From: Leifsonia sp040686855
GTDB taxonomy: Bacteria; Actinomycetota; Actinomycetes; Actinomycetales; Microbacteriaceae
DNA length: 64,000 nt
NCBI RefSeq assembly: GCF_040686855.1
Contig: NZ_JBFBOG010000001.1
Location: 930,001 to 994,000, forward strand
Direction of reading: 5' to 3'
The notes under the pieces were generated by a model. That model was given only the letters and a program-made list of their open reading frames with translations, was not told the origin of the DNA and ran no database searches. Shown piece after piece: positions 1 through 8,259 of this stretch; position 1 is the first letter of the stretch; every line of letters starts with the position of its first letter. Position numbers and translations under genes: made by a program.

Positions 1-2
1 TC

Positions 3-851
3 GAGCGGAATCAGATCGCGTACCTGAACTCGTCGCCGGACGACCCGGCCATCTGGTACTACTTCCTCTGGTTCGGGATGCCCTGGGTCGCCATCGCGGC
101 GTGGGCCCTGATCGCGATCGGCCTCTGGCCGGCGTGGCGGTCGTGGCGACTGCGCCGCGCCCGGATGGTGCCCGCCGGACCGCGTGCCGCGTCCACCCGC
201 CTCGTCGCCGCGTCCTGGCTGTTCCTGCCGACCGGCCTCATGCTGCTCGTGAACCTCGCGTACCCGATGTACACCGGCCGCTACTCCACGTTCGCCGCTC
301 CCGCCGCGGCTCTGCTCGTGACCGAGGGCATCCTCGTGCTGGGCCGGATGCTCGGAGGCGACACGCGCAGGACCGTGTCGGCCACCGCAGGCGCGACCCT
401 CGTCTTCGTGGCACTGTGCGCCCCGGTCTACGTGCTGCAGCGGGGGCCGTACGCCAAGAACGACAGCGACTGGGCCGAGGTCAGCGCGGTGATGGCCGCC
501 AACGCCGGACCGGGGGACGCGGTCGTCTACGACCAGTCCGCCAAGCCCTCGCAGCGTCCCCGCCTCGCGATGCGCACGTATCCAGCGGGATTCGCGGGCC
601 TCAAGGACCCGACCCTCCGCACTCCCTATTACCGCAACGACTGGTGGGGCGACACCGCGTACTCGGTGCGGCAGGCCGCCGAACGCGGGCGATTCGACGG
701 GGTCGAGCGTGTCTGGGTGATCGAGAATATCGACCTCGAGACCGGACAGCAGGACACGTGGGGGATCGACCAGCTCCGCGCCATCGGCTTCGGCGAGACC
801 GGCCGCGTGATCGACACGCACCGGAGCGTCATCATCGAGCTGACCCGCTAG
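3..851 (+). CDS. membrane protein, GT39/ArnT-like, C-terminal part
   Basis: The reading frame is open from the window edge (position 3), so this is the C-terminal 282 residues of a larger protein. It starts inside a membrane region: several hydrophobic helices fill the first ~140 residues, followed by a soluble domain of ~140 residues ending at TAG 849-851. Long-chain dolichyl/polyprenyl-phosphate sugar transferases (GT39/ArnT-like) commonly have this layout of many helices and then an extracytoplasmic domain, and the EPS locus next door makes that role plausible. The catalytic N-terminus lies outside the window, so the family call is an inference. The 3' end overlaps the convergent gene at 848 by four bases. 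Confidence 0.6.
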   Translation, partial: ERNQIAYLNSSPDDPAIWYYFLWFGMPWVAIAAWALIAIGLWPAWRSWRLRRARMVPAGPRAASTRLVAASWLFLPTGLMLLVNLAYPMYTGRYSTFAAPAAALLVTEGILVLGRMLGGDTRRTVSATAGATLVFVALCAPVYVLQRGPYAKNDSDWAEVSAVMAANAGPGDAVVYDQSAKPSQRPRLAMRTYPAGFAGLKDPTLRTPYYRNDWWGDTAYSVRQAAERGRFDGVERVWVIENIDLETGQQDTWGIDQLRAIGFGETGRVIDTHRSVIIELTR

Positions 852-1567
852 GTCAGCGCGACCGGCTCGATCAGCTGCGGCCCGTCATCGCTGGTCTTGA
901 ACGGTCTCACCTGGTCGAACCGCAGCGCCGACGCCTCCGCGACGCCCGCTCGCACCGCCTCGTCGACGAGCGCCTGGTCGCCGACGATCGAGGGGTCGAT
1001 CCAGTGCTGCCACATCTCCTCGGGCAGGATGACCGGGTTGCGGTCGTGGATGTCCGCCAGCGTCTGCACCGCATCCGACGTGAGGATGGTGGCCGTCAGC
1101 ACCCAGCGATCCGGGTCGTCCTCTGCCTTGCTCTTGTCGCGCCACCACGAGTAGAGACCGGCGAAGCCCATCAGGCGGTCCTCCGGGTAGCGGATGAAGA
1201 ACGGCGTCTTGCTTCCCTTCGGTCCCTGCCACTCGTAGTACCCGCGGGCGAGGACGATCGCGCGGTGCGACTGGACGGGCTTGCGCCAGGTGGACTTGTC
1301 GGCGATCTCCTCCGCCCGGGCGTTGAACGTCGGGAACTTGAGCTTCAGGGTGTCCGACCACGAGGGCACGAGCGACCAATGCGCCCGTTCGAAGCGCAGC
1401 TCGCGGGTCTTCGCCGAGTCGATGAGGACGGGGATGTCGTCCGTGGGCGCGATGTTGTAGTCGGCCTCCCAATCAGCCGTCCACTCGTCGGGACGGCGCC
1501 CCGTCGCCTCAACGAACTCGGTGATCTCGGCGTTGACCTTGTCGTCCATCGCGAACCTGCCGCACAT
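848..1567 (-). CDS. SOS response-associated peptidase family (YedK/HMCES)
   Basis: This 239-residue protein matches the family that caps abasic sites in single-stranded DNA through the N-terminal cysteine exposed after Met removal. The start is set by the invariant MCGRF N-terminus at 1567; a longer frame to 1636 would bury the catalytic Cys2. Visible motifs are CGRFAM, NIAPT, NARAEE, the RGYYEW core and HDRNPVIL near the C-terminus, and the length is normal for the family. A TATGCT hexamer ends six bases before the ATG with no room for a Shine-Dalgarno sequence, so translation is probably leaderless. It stands alone, tail to tail with the membrane protein on its left. Confidence 0.93.
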   Translation of the reverse strand: MCGRFAMDDKVNAEITEFVEATGRRPDEWTADWEADYNIAPTDDIPVLIDSAKTRELRFERAHWSLVPSWSDTLKLKFPTFNARAEEIADKSTWRKPVQSHRAIVLARGYYEWQGPKGSKTPFFIRYPEDRLMGFAGLYSWWRDKSKAEDDPDRWVLTATILTSDAVQTLADIHDRNPVILPEEMWQHWIDPSIVGDQALVDEAVRAGVAEASALRFDQVRPFKTSDDGPQLIEPVALT

Positions 1568-1573
1568 ATCGCC

Positions 1574-1579
1574 AGCATA
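1574..1579 (-). promoter_or_regulatory. -10 element, leaderless start of 1567 gene
   Basis: TATGCT on the minus strand lies six bases before the ATG at 1567. That is the spacing of actinobacterial leaderless promoters. Confidence 0.5.
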
Positions 1580-1622
1580 GGCCCGGCCTTCGGCAGCGGG
1601 TCGGGTGGCCGTGATGCGAAAA

Positions 1623-1635
1623 TGAGCATCACTCA
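1623..1635. promoter_or_regulatory. TGAG-N5-CTCA palindrome, site 1
   Basis: TGAGCATCACTCA is the leftmost of six 13-bp palindromes of this form in the EPS locus. It lies between the minus-strand gene starting at 1567 and the glycosylphosphotransferase starting at 1976. It is 56 bases from the former and some 340 from the latter, so its target is less clear than for the other sites. Confidence 0.5.
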
Positions 1636-1661
1636 CCCCCCAAAAACGGGTGTCGTGAGAC

Positions 1662-1709
1662 TGAGAAAACGATGTATTCTCACTTTTGTGAATCAGTGAG
1701 GAACAGTCA
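1662..1709. promoter_or_regulatory. cluster of dyads in the EPS promoter region
   Basis: TGAGAA (1662-1667) and TTCTCA (1677-1682) form an inverted repeat with nine bases between. They overlap a second dyad, TCAC-TTTT-GTGA (1680-1691), and a third, AGTGA/TCACT, follows to ~1711. A possible -10, TACGGT (1713-1718), lies just downstream, without a convincing -35. Such density in AT-richer DNA suggests a regulated promoter for the transferase at 1976. Confidence 0.4.
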
Positions 1710-1724
1710 CTTTACGGTACTTGA

Positions 1725-1975
1725 ACTCGACAGATCCACGCCACCCGAAAAAAGCGCACCAACCCGACCCGTAGGTGACCAAACGTGTACCCGATTCCGC
1801 CGCGCCGAGTGCTTCCCGCACTCAACCCCATCCGACCGGGGGGCACTCGGCGCGCGCGGATCCACGACGGGCGCCCCACGAACGAAGCCGGCGGCGGTGA
1901 AGCCGTTCGAGACCACGGTTTCCCCCCAGCCGTCGCCGGCTTCCTGGTCGACTCCGTCGGGACGGGGGCAGCGGC
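1725..1975 (+). promoter_or_regulatory. structured 5' leader of the EPS transferase gene
   Basis: This non-coding stretch (part of the 1568-1975 gap) can fold into strong hairpins. Segment A (1801-1812) pairs perfectly with segment C (1843-1854). Part of A, GAGTGC, pairs instead with GCACTC at 1818-1823, so the two structures exclude each other. A further arm pair is 1884-1897 with 1930-1943 (14 bp, one G-T pair). A 64-codon frame runs from GTG 1785, preceded by AGGTGA at proper spacing, to a TGA that overlaps the ATG at 1976. It could be a coupled leader ORF, but its composition does not look like a stable protein. No known riboswitch class was recognised. Confidence 0.4.
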
Positions 1976-3496
1976 ATGACCGTCGTCCGCCCCCGCCTCG
2001 CGGCTCCGGTCGCCCCCACCGCGCTCCCCGGCATCAGCTCCGAGCGCACCTGGGCGAAGCTCTACCGGTACCGACTCCTCGCGACGGACACCGCGATCAT
2101 CCTGGCCACGACCATCGGCGCGATCTTCATCCGCTTCGGATTCGACGAGGCGTCCGCGTCCGCGACCTCCGGCTTCCACCTGGACTACCTCTACCTGTCG
2201 CTGATCATCGCCGCGACCTGGCTCTTCACGCTGTCGGTCTACCACACGCGTGACGCGCGGGTCGTGGGCGTCGGCGTCTCCGAGTACCGCCGCGTCGTCT
2301 CGGCCACCGCCATCACGTTCGGGCTGCTCGCCATCCTCTTCCTCGTCGCGAAGGTGGACATCGCCCGCGGCTACTTCATCGTCGCCCTCCCCGCCGGGAT
2401 GGCCGGCGTGCTGTTCTCGCGCTGGCTGTGGCGGCACTGGCTGATCCGGCAGCGCACCTTCGACCACTACCTGTCGCGAGCACTCGTCGTGGGGCGCTTC
2501 GCGGACGTCGACTACGTGGTCCGTCAGATCCACCAGAAGTCGGGAGCGGCCTACAACGTCGTGGGTGCCGCTCTCGACACAGGAAAGCGCAAGGGCGCGA
2601 AGAAGGATGCGGAACTCAAGCGCCGCATCGCCAGCCCCGAGCGCGAGGTCCCGATCGTCTCCGACCTGTCGGGGGTCGCTGACGCTGCGGCGCGGCTGGG
2701 CGCGGACACGGTGATCGTGGCCGGCCGCGCCCTCAGCTCGGGCGACTTCGTCCGCCGGCTGGCCTGGCAGCTCGAGGGGACCGCGACCGAACTCGTGCTC
2801 GCCTCGCCACTGACCGACGTGGCCGGGCCGCGCATCCACTTCCGCCCGGTGGAAGGGCTGCCGCTCATCCACGTGGAGATCCCGCAGTTCGAGGGCGGCA
2901 AGCACGTGCTCAAGCGGGCGTTCGACTTCTTCGCCTCCGGCCTCGCCCTGCTGCTGCTCTCGCCTCTTTTCCTCGCAGTGGCGATCGCCGTGAAGCTCGA
3001 CGACGGCGGCCCGGTGATCTTCGCCCAGGAGCGGGTGGGCCGCAACGGCGAGCGCTTCAAGATGTACAAGTTCCGCTCGATGGTGGTAGATGCGGAGGCC
3101 AAGCTCGCCGCGCTCCAGGCCACCAACGAGGGCCAGGGTCTGCTCTTCAAGATGAAGAACGACCCCCGCGTGACGCACGTGGGCCGTGTGCTCCGGAAGT
3201 TCTCGCTCGATGAGCTCCCTCAGCTGGTGAACGTCTTCCTCGGCGACATGAGCCTGGTGGGCCCGCGTCCGCCGCTGCCGTCCGAGGTGGAGGGCTACGA
3301 AAACCACGTGCACCGCCGTCTGTACATCAAGCCGGGCCTCACGGGCATGTGGCAGGTGAACGGCCGCTCCGACCTCTCGTGGGAGGAGAGCGTCCGCCTC
3401 GACCTCTACTACGTGGAGAACTGGTCGCTGACCGGCGACCTCGTGATCATGTGGCGCACCGTCAAGGTCCTGACGCATCCCGTGGGGGCGTACTGA
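1976..3496 (+). CDS. exopolysaccharide polyprenyl glycosylphosphotransferase
   Basis: This 506-residue membrane enzyme starts EPS repeat-unit synthesis by moving a sugar-1-phosphate from a nucleotide sugar to the polyprenyl-phosphate carrier. The N-terminal ~150 residues hold four hydrophobic helices, then comes a nucleotide-binding-like middle region. From residue ~305 the bacterial sugar transferase domain follows: a fifth helix after KRAFDF, then KMYKFRSM, SLDELPQL, SLVGPRPP and KPGLTGMWQVNGRS. The length is usual for WbaP/CpsE/GumD-type proteins. It heads the locus and its stop overlaps the start of the next glycosyltransferase (TGATG). The sugar cannot be told from sequence. Expression may be governed by the structured leader and dyads upstream. 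Confidence 0.93.
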   Translation: MTVVRPRLAAPVAPTALPGISSERTWAKLYRYRLLATDTAIILATTIGAIFIRFGFDEASASATSGFHLDYLYLSLIIAATWLFTLSVYHTRDARVVGVGVSEYRRVVSATAITFGLLAILFLVAKVDIARGYFIVALPAGMAGVLFSRWLWRHWLIRQRTFDHYLSRALVVGRFADVDYVVRQIHQKSGAAYNVVGAALDTGKRKGAKKDAELKRRIASPEREVPIVSDLSGVADAAARLGADTVIVAGRALSSGDFVRRLAWQLEGTATELVLASPLTDVAGPRIHFRPVEGLPLIHVEIPQFEGGKHVLKRAFDFFASGLALLLLSPLFLAVAIAVKLDDGGPVIFAQERVGRNGERFKMYKFRSMVVDAEAKLAALQATNEGQGLLFKMKNDPRVTHVGRVLRKFSLDELPQLVNVFLGDMSLVGPRPPLPSEVEGYENHVHRRLYIKPGLTGMWQVNGRSDLSWEESVRLDLYYVENWSLTGDLVIMWRTVKVLTHPVGAY

Positions 3497-4701
3497 TGCG
3501 CGGTGGGCAGGACCGGCCGCTGCGGATCGCGATGATCGGCACGCGCGGCGTCCCGGCCGCATACGGCGGCTTCGAGACCGCGGTCGACGAGATCGGCCGG
3601 CGGATGGCCGCCGACGGCGCCGAGGTGACGGTGTATTGCCGGACCAAGAAGGGCTCGCCGCGGCCGGCCGAGTACGCCGGCATGAAGCTCGTCCACCTGC
3701 CCGCGCTGCGCTCGAAGACCCTCGAGACGCTGAGCCACACCGGGCTGTCCGTCCTGCACGCGGTGCTCCGGCGCCGGTACGACGCCGCCTTCGTCTTCAA
3801 CGCGGCCAACTCGCCCTTCCTCCCCGCGCTGCGCATCGCACGGGTCCCTGTCGCGGTCCACGTGGACGGGCTGGAGTGGAAGCGCGGCAAGTGGGGCCGC
3901 GTCGGCCGCAAGTACTACCGTGTCGCCGAGTCGCTGTCCGTGCGCTGGGCGGACGCGCTGATCGCGGACGCCCAGGGGATCGCGGACTACTACACCGAGG
4001 AGTTCGGCGTGGACACGCGGCTGCTGACGTACGGGTCGAAGGCGATCGAGGCGCGCCCGTCCTCCGGGCTCGCGGAGCTCGGCCTCGAGCCGGGCGGCTA
4101 CCACCTGGTGGTCGCGCGCTTCGAGCCGGAGAACCACGTCGACGTCATCGTGGAGGGCTACCGTCGCAGTGGGGCGAAGCTCCCGCTGGTCGTGGTCGGA
4201 TCGGCGCCGTACGCGGCGGAGTACTCGCAGCGGATCACGGACGCGGCAGCCGGCGACGCGCGCATCCGGTTGCTCGGCGGGGTGTGGGACCAGGAGCTGC
4301 TCGACCAGCTCTACGCGAACGCCCTCACGTACGTGCACGGGCACTCGGTCGGCGGCACCAACCCGTCGCTGCTGCGCGCGATGGGCGCCGCCACGGCGGT
4401 GATCGCGTACGACGTGGGGTTCAATCGGGAGGTCGCGGGACCGGATGCGCGCTACTTCGGGGACCCCGAAGAGGCCAGGATGCACGTGGAAGCGGCCGAG
4501 ACAATGCCCGAAAGCACAAAGTCTTCTGGGAGCGCGCTGCAGAAAAGGGCGCTCGAACGATACGATTGGGACGGAGTCGCGCAGGGGTATACAGAACTGG
4601 CGGTTCACCTCATTTCGGGGCACAGTACCGCGGGTGTTCGGGGTAGACGGAGCAGTCAGAACGCGATCGCGGAGGGTACAGCGGGCGTCGTCCAGGCCTG
4701 A
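3496..4701 (+). CDS. glycosyltransferase family 4, DUF1972/rhamnosyltransferase-like
   Basis: This 401-residue cytoplasmic glycosyltransferase probably adds the second sugar to the lipid-linked repeat unit. The N-terminus (GTRGVPAAYGGFE at ~12) is typical of the DUF1972 domain found in Cps2T/WchF rhamnosyltransferases. The C-terminal half is a GT-B nucleotide-sugar domain with GGTNPSLLRAM near residue 290. I chose ATG 3496, which overlaps the TGA of the upstream gene; the frame stays open to 3349 but that part is inside the previous gene. Its position straight after the initiating transferase fits a second-step enzyme. The last ~40 residues are less GC-rich in codon use and poorly conserved in look. 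Confidence 0.88.
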   Translation: MRGGQDRPLRIAMIGTRGVPAAYGGFETAVDEIGRRMAADGAEVTVYCRTKKGSPRPAEYAGMKLVHLPALRSKTLETLSHTGLSVLHAVLRRRYDAAFVFNAANSPFLPALRIARVPVAVHVDGLEWKRGKWGRVGRKYYRVAESLSVRWADALIADAQGIADYYTEEFGVDTRLLTYGSKAIEARPSSGLAELGLEPGGYHLVVARFEPENHVDVIVEGYRRSGAKLPLVVVGSAPYAAEYSQRITDAAAGDARIRLLGGVWDQELLDQLYANALTYVHGHSVGGTNPSLLRAMGAATAVIAYDVGFNREVAGPDARYFGDPEEARMHVEAAETMPESTKSSGSALQKRALERYDWDGVAQGYTELAVHLISGHSTAGVRGRRSSQNAIAEGTAGVVQA

Positions 4702-4815
4702 GAGACACGCTGTATAACAATTCGACAACGGCGATGCTGTGGTGAATACTTCCTACAGCGCCGCCCTCGGACCCCCCCTCTCCGCCAGATCCGGCTGCCA
4801 CCCCTACCCGAGGCG

Positions 4816-4833
4816 GCGGGAAATACAACCCGC
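4816..4833 (+). promoter_or_regulatory. hairpin just before the start of the beta-helix gene
   Basis: GCGGG (4816-4820) and CCCGC (4829-4833) flank an eight-base loop and end two bases before ATG 4836. The stem covers the place of the ribosome binding site. It may limit translation, or be chance. Confidence 0.3.
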
Positions 4834-4835
4834 TT

Positions 4836-7490
4836 ATGACGAGCAAAAACCCCCGCGATTTCAATTCAAACCACGGTCGGCACGCCGCCACCAGCACATC
4901 CAAGACCAAGACCAGAAGGCCCCGCGCCCGTACGGTGGCTCTCGCCACCGCGCTGACCGCTGCGCTCGCCGTCCCCGTGGGCGTCGGCGTGGCAGGCGCT
5001 GTCGCCGCACCGGCTCCGCTGGTCTCCGACTCGTTCACCCGAACGGTCGGCTCCGGTTTCGGGACCGCCACCACCGGCGGCGCCTACACGAACACGAACA
5101 CCGCCGCGACCTCCGTCGCGTCCGGAACCGGCGTCTTCACCCTGCGGAAGCCGGGGACCAGCGCGAGCTCGGTCCTCCGGTCCGTCTCGGCGTCCGACGT
5201 CACCGCGTCGGCGAAGTTCGCCGCTCCCGTGCTCCCCACCAAGGGCTCCGGCATCTCGGCGGCCGTTCAGGCGCGCATCTCCGGGACCAGCCGGTACGAG
5301 GCCGTGATCCGCTTCACCTCCTCGAAGACCTTGACCCTCCAGGTGCGCCGTATCGACGGCTCGACCTCGACGCCGATCGTGGCCGAGAAGACCGTCGCCA
5401 CCGGCGTCACAGCCGGCACCGCGTACACCCTCGAGCTCAGCGCCACCGGCTCCTCGCCGGTCGCCCTGAAGGCACGCGTCACCCCCGCGGGCAAGACCGC
5501 CGGCGCCTGGCAGGCGTCCGGCACGGACTCCAGCTCCAAGCGTCTGGGTTCCGGCTCGCTGGCCGTGTGGAGCTATCTGTCGCAGTCGTCCACCGCGGCG
5601 ACCGTGAAGGTCGATGACTTCACCGCGACCGGCGCAGGGGCCGCAACGACCCCGACCACCCCGGTTCCCACGAAGACGCCGACCGCGACGCCGACGACCA
5701 CGCCGAGCGCTCCGGCGACGGCTCCCGCGACGCCCCCCACGGCGCCGACCGCGCCGACCGCCCCCACCGCGCCGTCGAACCCGTCGACTCCGGACACCAC
5801 GCAGTCGGCGTCCAACGGCGTCTCGACCTCCGGTGCCCGCCACAACGTCGGCTCCGCGGCCGTCGGCTCGACCACCTACGCGGTCCCGTCCGGCGCCGTC
5901 TTCGCGGCGGCCGGTGCGGCCGCGGGCGGTAACGGAACCCAGGCGAAGCCGTACTCCTCCGCTCAGGCGGCGGTGAGCGCGGCCCCGAGCGGCGCCACCG
6001 TGGTGCTGCGCGGCGGCACCTACCACGAGACGGTCGCCGTGCCCTCGGGCAAGAAGCTGACCATCCAGTCCTACCCCGGTGAGGCCGTCTGGTTCGACGG
6101 CAGCCAGGCGTGGGGCAACTGGAGCGCTTCCGGCTCGACCTGGGTCTCCGGCGGCTACTCGTACGCCTTCGACGTCAGCCCGTCGTTCTCCGGCGGCATG
6201 AGCGACGCCTCGCGCTACTACACCTCGGACTACCCGATGGCGGCGACGCCGGACCAGGTCTTCATCGACGGCGTCTCGCAGCGTCAGGTCAGCTCGCGCA
6301 GCGCGGTCACCGCGGGCACGTTCTACGCCGACAAGGGCGCGAAGCAGCTCGTGCTCGGCTCGAACCCCAGCGGTCACTCCGTCCGTGTCAGCACGCTGCA
6401 GCAGGCGATGACGATCCAGGGCGCGGGCACCACCGTGCGCGGCATCGGCTTCGAGCGCTACGCCACCTCGGCGAAGCAGATGGGTGCGGTCACGGCTCAG
6501 GTCGACGGCATCACCCTGGAGAACCTGACGATCGTGGACAACGCGACCGTCGGTCTCTACTCCTGGGGCACGAACAACACGCTGCGCAACCTCACGATCG
6601 CCCGCAACGGGATGCTCGGAGCCGGCGCCAACGGCGCCTACGGCCTGAAGGCCTCCGGCCTGCTGGTCGCGGACAACAACAGCGAGCACTTCAAGCAGGA
6701 GCCGGTCTCCGGCGGCCTCAAGATCACCCGTAGCCGGGGGATCTCGGTCACCGACAGCGCGTTCCTCCGGAACACGACCACCGGTTTCTGGCTCGACGAG
6801 GCGGTCTACGACGCAGCTGTGACGGGCAACGACTTCGTGTCGAACGGGGGCGACGGCTTCGAGGCCGAGCTCTCCGGGCATGTGACCGTCGCCAACAACG
6901 TCGCCCGCGACAACGCCGGCAACGGCATCCGCCTGTTCGACACCTCGGACAGCGCGATCTGGAACAACACGTCCGTCCGCAACAGCCGCAACATCGCCCT
7001 CATGCAGGACGCGCGGCGCCAGACCGACCTGTCCGTTCCCGGTCATGACCCGAAGCGTCCGAAGCCGGACCCCACGCTCTCGTGGATCATCCAGAACGTG
7101 TCGGTGTCGAACAACGTCCTCGCCGACGCGAAGGGCATCGCCCAGCTGACGGTCGAGGACCAGGCGCACAAGCTGTCGGGTGCCGACATGCGTCTGACGA
7201 TCAACGGCAACCTGTACCAGCGCACGACCGCCGGCAAGCCGTCGGTGGACATCGTCTGGATGCAGACCGCCACGGCGACGAAGGGCTACGCGACCGCCGA
7301 AGCGTTCGCCGCAGCCACGGGTCAGGACAGCGCTTCCAAGTCGATCACTGGCAGCGGAACGCTCTCATCCACCCTCGCGCTGACGTCGTCGGCTCTGTCG
7401 CAGGTCACCTCGACTGCCCGGGCACTGCCCGCGTCGGTGGCGAACCTGATCGGCCAGCCGGCCGGCACGGTGCACCTCGGCTCCTGGTGA
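4836..7490 (+). CDS. secreted right-handed beta-helix protein with N-terminal EPS-locus module
   Basis: An 884-residue exported protein of unknown activity. Residues ~1-55 are a long signal region with an Arg-rich n-region (RRPRAR) and an Ala/Val core. Residues ~59-268 form a module that is clearly repeated at the C-terminus of the giant protein encoded at 17795-22549. Residues ~269-327 are a Pro/Thr/Ala linker with PTAPTAP repeats. From ~349 on come the opening motif GGNGTQAKPYSS and many short beta-helix turns, as in polysaccharide lyases, epimerases and DUF1565 proteins. Its place inside the EPS cluster suggests that it modifies, trims or binds the polymer outside the cell. A terminator follows directly. 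Confidence 0.82.
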   Translation: MTSKNPRDFNSNHGRHAATSTSKTKTRRPRARTVALATALTAALAVPVGVGVAGAVAAPAPLVSDSFTRTVGSGFGTATTGGAYTNTNTAATSVASGTGVFTLRKPGTSASSVLRSVSASDVTASAKFAAPVLPTKGSGISAAVQARISGTSRYEAVIRFTSSKTLTLQVRRIDGSTSTPIVAEKTVATGVTAGTAYTLELSATGSSPVALKARVTPAGKTAGAWQASGTDSSSKRLGSGSLAVWSYLSQSSTAATVKVDDFTATGAGAATTPTTPVPTKTPTATPTTTPSAPATAPATPPTAPTAPTAPTAPSNPSTPDTTQSASNGVSTSGARHNVGSAAVGSTTYAVPSGAVFAAAGAAAGGNGTQAKPYSSAQAAVSAAPSGATVVLRGGTYHETVAVPSGKKLTIQSYPGEAVWFDGSQAWGNWSASGSTWVSGGYSYAFDVSPSFSGGMSDASRYYTSDYPMAATPDQVFIDGVSQRQVSSRSAVTAGTFYADKGAKQLVLGSNPSGHSVRVSTLQQAMTIQGAGTTVRGIGFERYATSAKQMGAVTAQVDGITLENLTIVDNATVGLYSWGTNNTLRNLTIARNGMLGAGANGAYGLKASGLLVADNNSEHFKQEPVSGGLKITRSRGISVTDSAFLRNTTTGFWLDEAVYDAAVTGNDFVSNGGDGFEAELSGHVTVANNVARDNAGNGIRLFDTSDSAIWNNTSVRNSRNIALMQDARRQTDLSVPGHDPKRPKPDPTLSWIIQNVSVSNNVLADAKGIAQLTVEDQAHKLSGADMRLTINGNLYQRTTAGKPSVDIVWMQTATATKGYATAEAFAAATGQDSASKSITGSGTLSSTLALTSSALSQVTSTARALPASVANLIGQPAGTVHLGSW

Positions 7491-7509
7491 CACCCTCGAG
7501 CTGAACACC

Positions 7510-7552
7510 AGAAGGCCCCTCTCCGCATCCGCGGGGAGGGGCCTTCTCGTTC
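7510..7552 (+). terminator. intrinsic terminator after the beta-helix gene
   Basis: A 17-bp stem (7510-7526 with 7531-7547, one G-T pair, loop ATCC) is followed by TCTCGTTCTC, a weak T-rich tail. It separates this gene from the convergent phosphatase gene and could act on both strands. Confidence 0.85.
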
Positions 7553-7569
7553 TCGAAGCCCGGGTCGGC

Positions 7570-8175
7570 TCAGGCGACCGCCGCGGCCTGGCGCAGGAAG
7601 GCGGCGAGCGCTTCGGCGGCTGCGCTGACCTCCTGCAGCGTCTCGGCGTGGTGCCGGGGCGACGCCGCGTGGCCGTCATGGATGTCTATCCCGCTGCGCC
7701 GCGACGCGAAGAGCCCGCTCCGTCCGCTCCCCGGCAGCGGCACGCGGCCCCGAAGCCCGTTGAGTCCCTGCACCAGGTCGGTGAGCTCGGTCGTCTCGGC
7801 CGCGGGCGCCGCCCAGGCGGACGCCAAGTAGCCCGCTTCCCGCAGCGTGAACGTGCGGGGGCGCGCCGATGGCGACAGCTGCGCGACGAACGAGCGCTGG
7901 TGGCGGTCGGCGGTCAGGACGAGGTCGGCCTCGTCGAGCAGGTCGGCCGTGAGCCGCCCCCGCCGGGACGCCTCCGCGACGATCGGGTCGCCGTGGCGCG
8001 CCCGCAGCTGATGCATCGACGTCGGGCAGATGGGCGCGCCCTCGACGGCGTTAGTCCCGGCGCTCACCACCTCGAGCGCGGAGCCGAGCTGCGGGCGCAG
8101 GGCCGCGTCCAGGAGTCCGGCGGCCAGAGGCGACCGGCAGATGTTGGCCGTGCACACCAGGAGGATGTCGGGCAT
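7570..8175 (-). CDS. low molecular weight protein-tyrosine phosphatase (Wzb-like)
   Basis: This 201-residue cytoplasmic phosphatase has the signature loop CTANICRS at residues 8-15 (C-X5-R-S). Near the C-terminus, IHDGH stands where the general-acid motif usually reads DP(Y/H/W); the Asp is kept and the Pro is Gly. Such enzymes remove phosphate from BY-kinases and set polymer length and export, and the kinase gene is at 9494. It is convergent with the beta-helix gene and divergent from the glycosyltransferase at 8260. The 84-base intergenic space contains a TTCTCA half-site (8204-8209) like those of the palindromes elsewhere in the locus. A GGAGA sequence supports ATG 8175. Confidence 0.88.
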   Translation of the reverse strand: MPDILLVCTANICRSPLAAGLLDAALRPQLGSALEVVSAGTNAVEGAPICPTSMHQLRARHGDPIVAEASRRGRLTADLLDEADLVLTADRHQRSFVAQLSPSARPRTFTLREAGYLASAWAAPAAETTELTDLVQGLNGLRGRVPLPGSGRSGLFASRRSGIDIHDGHAASPRHHAETLQEVSAAAEALAAFLRQAAAVA

Positions 8176-8259
8176 GGGTCTCCGATCCGATCGCGTCGAC
8201 GAATTCTCATTATGCTAACGGTACGAGCCGCCCCGACACCGGCTCGGTGAGGAGTCCGG

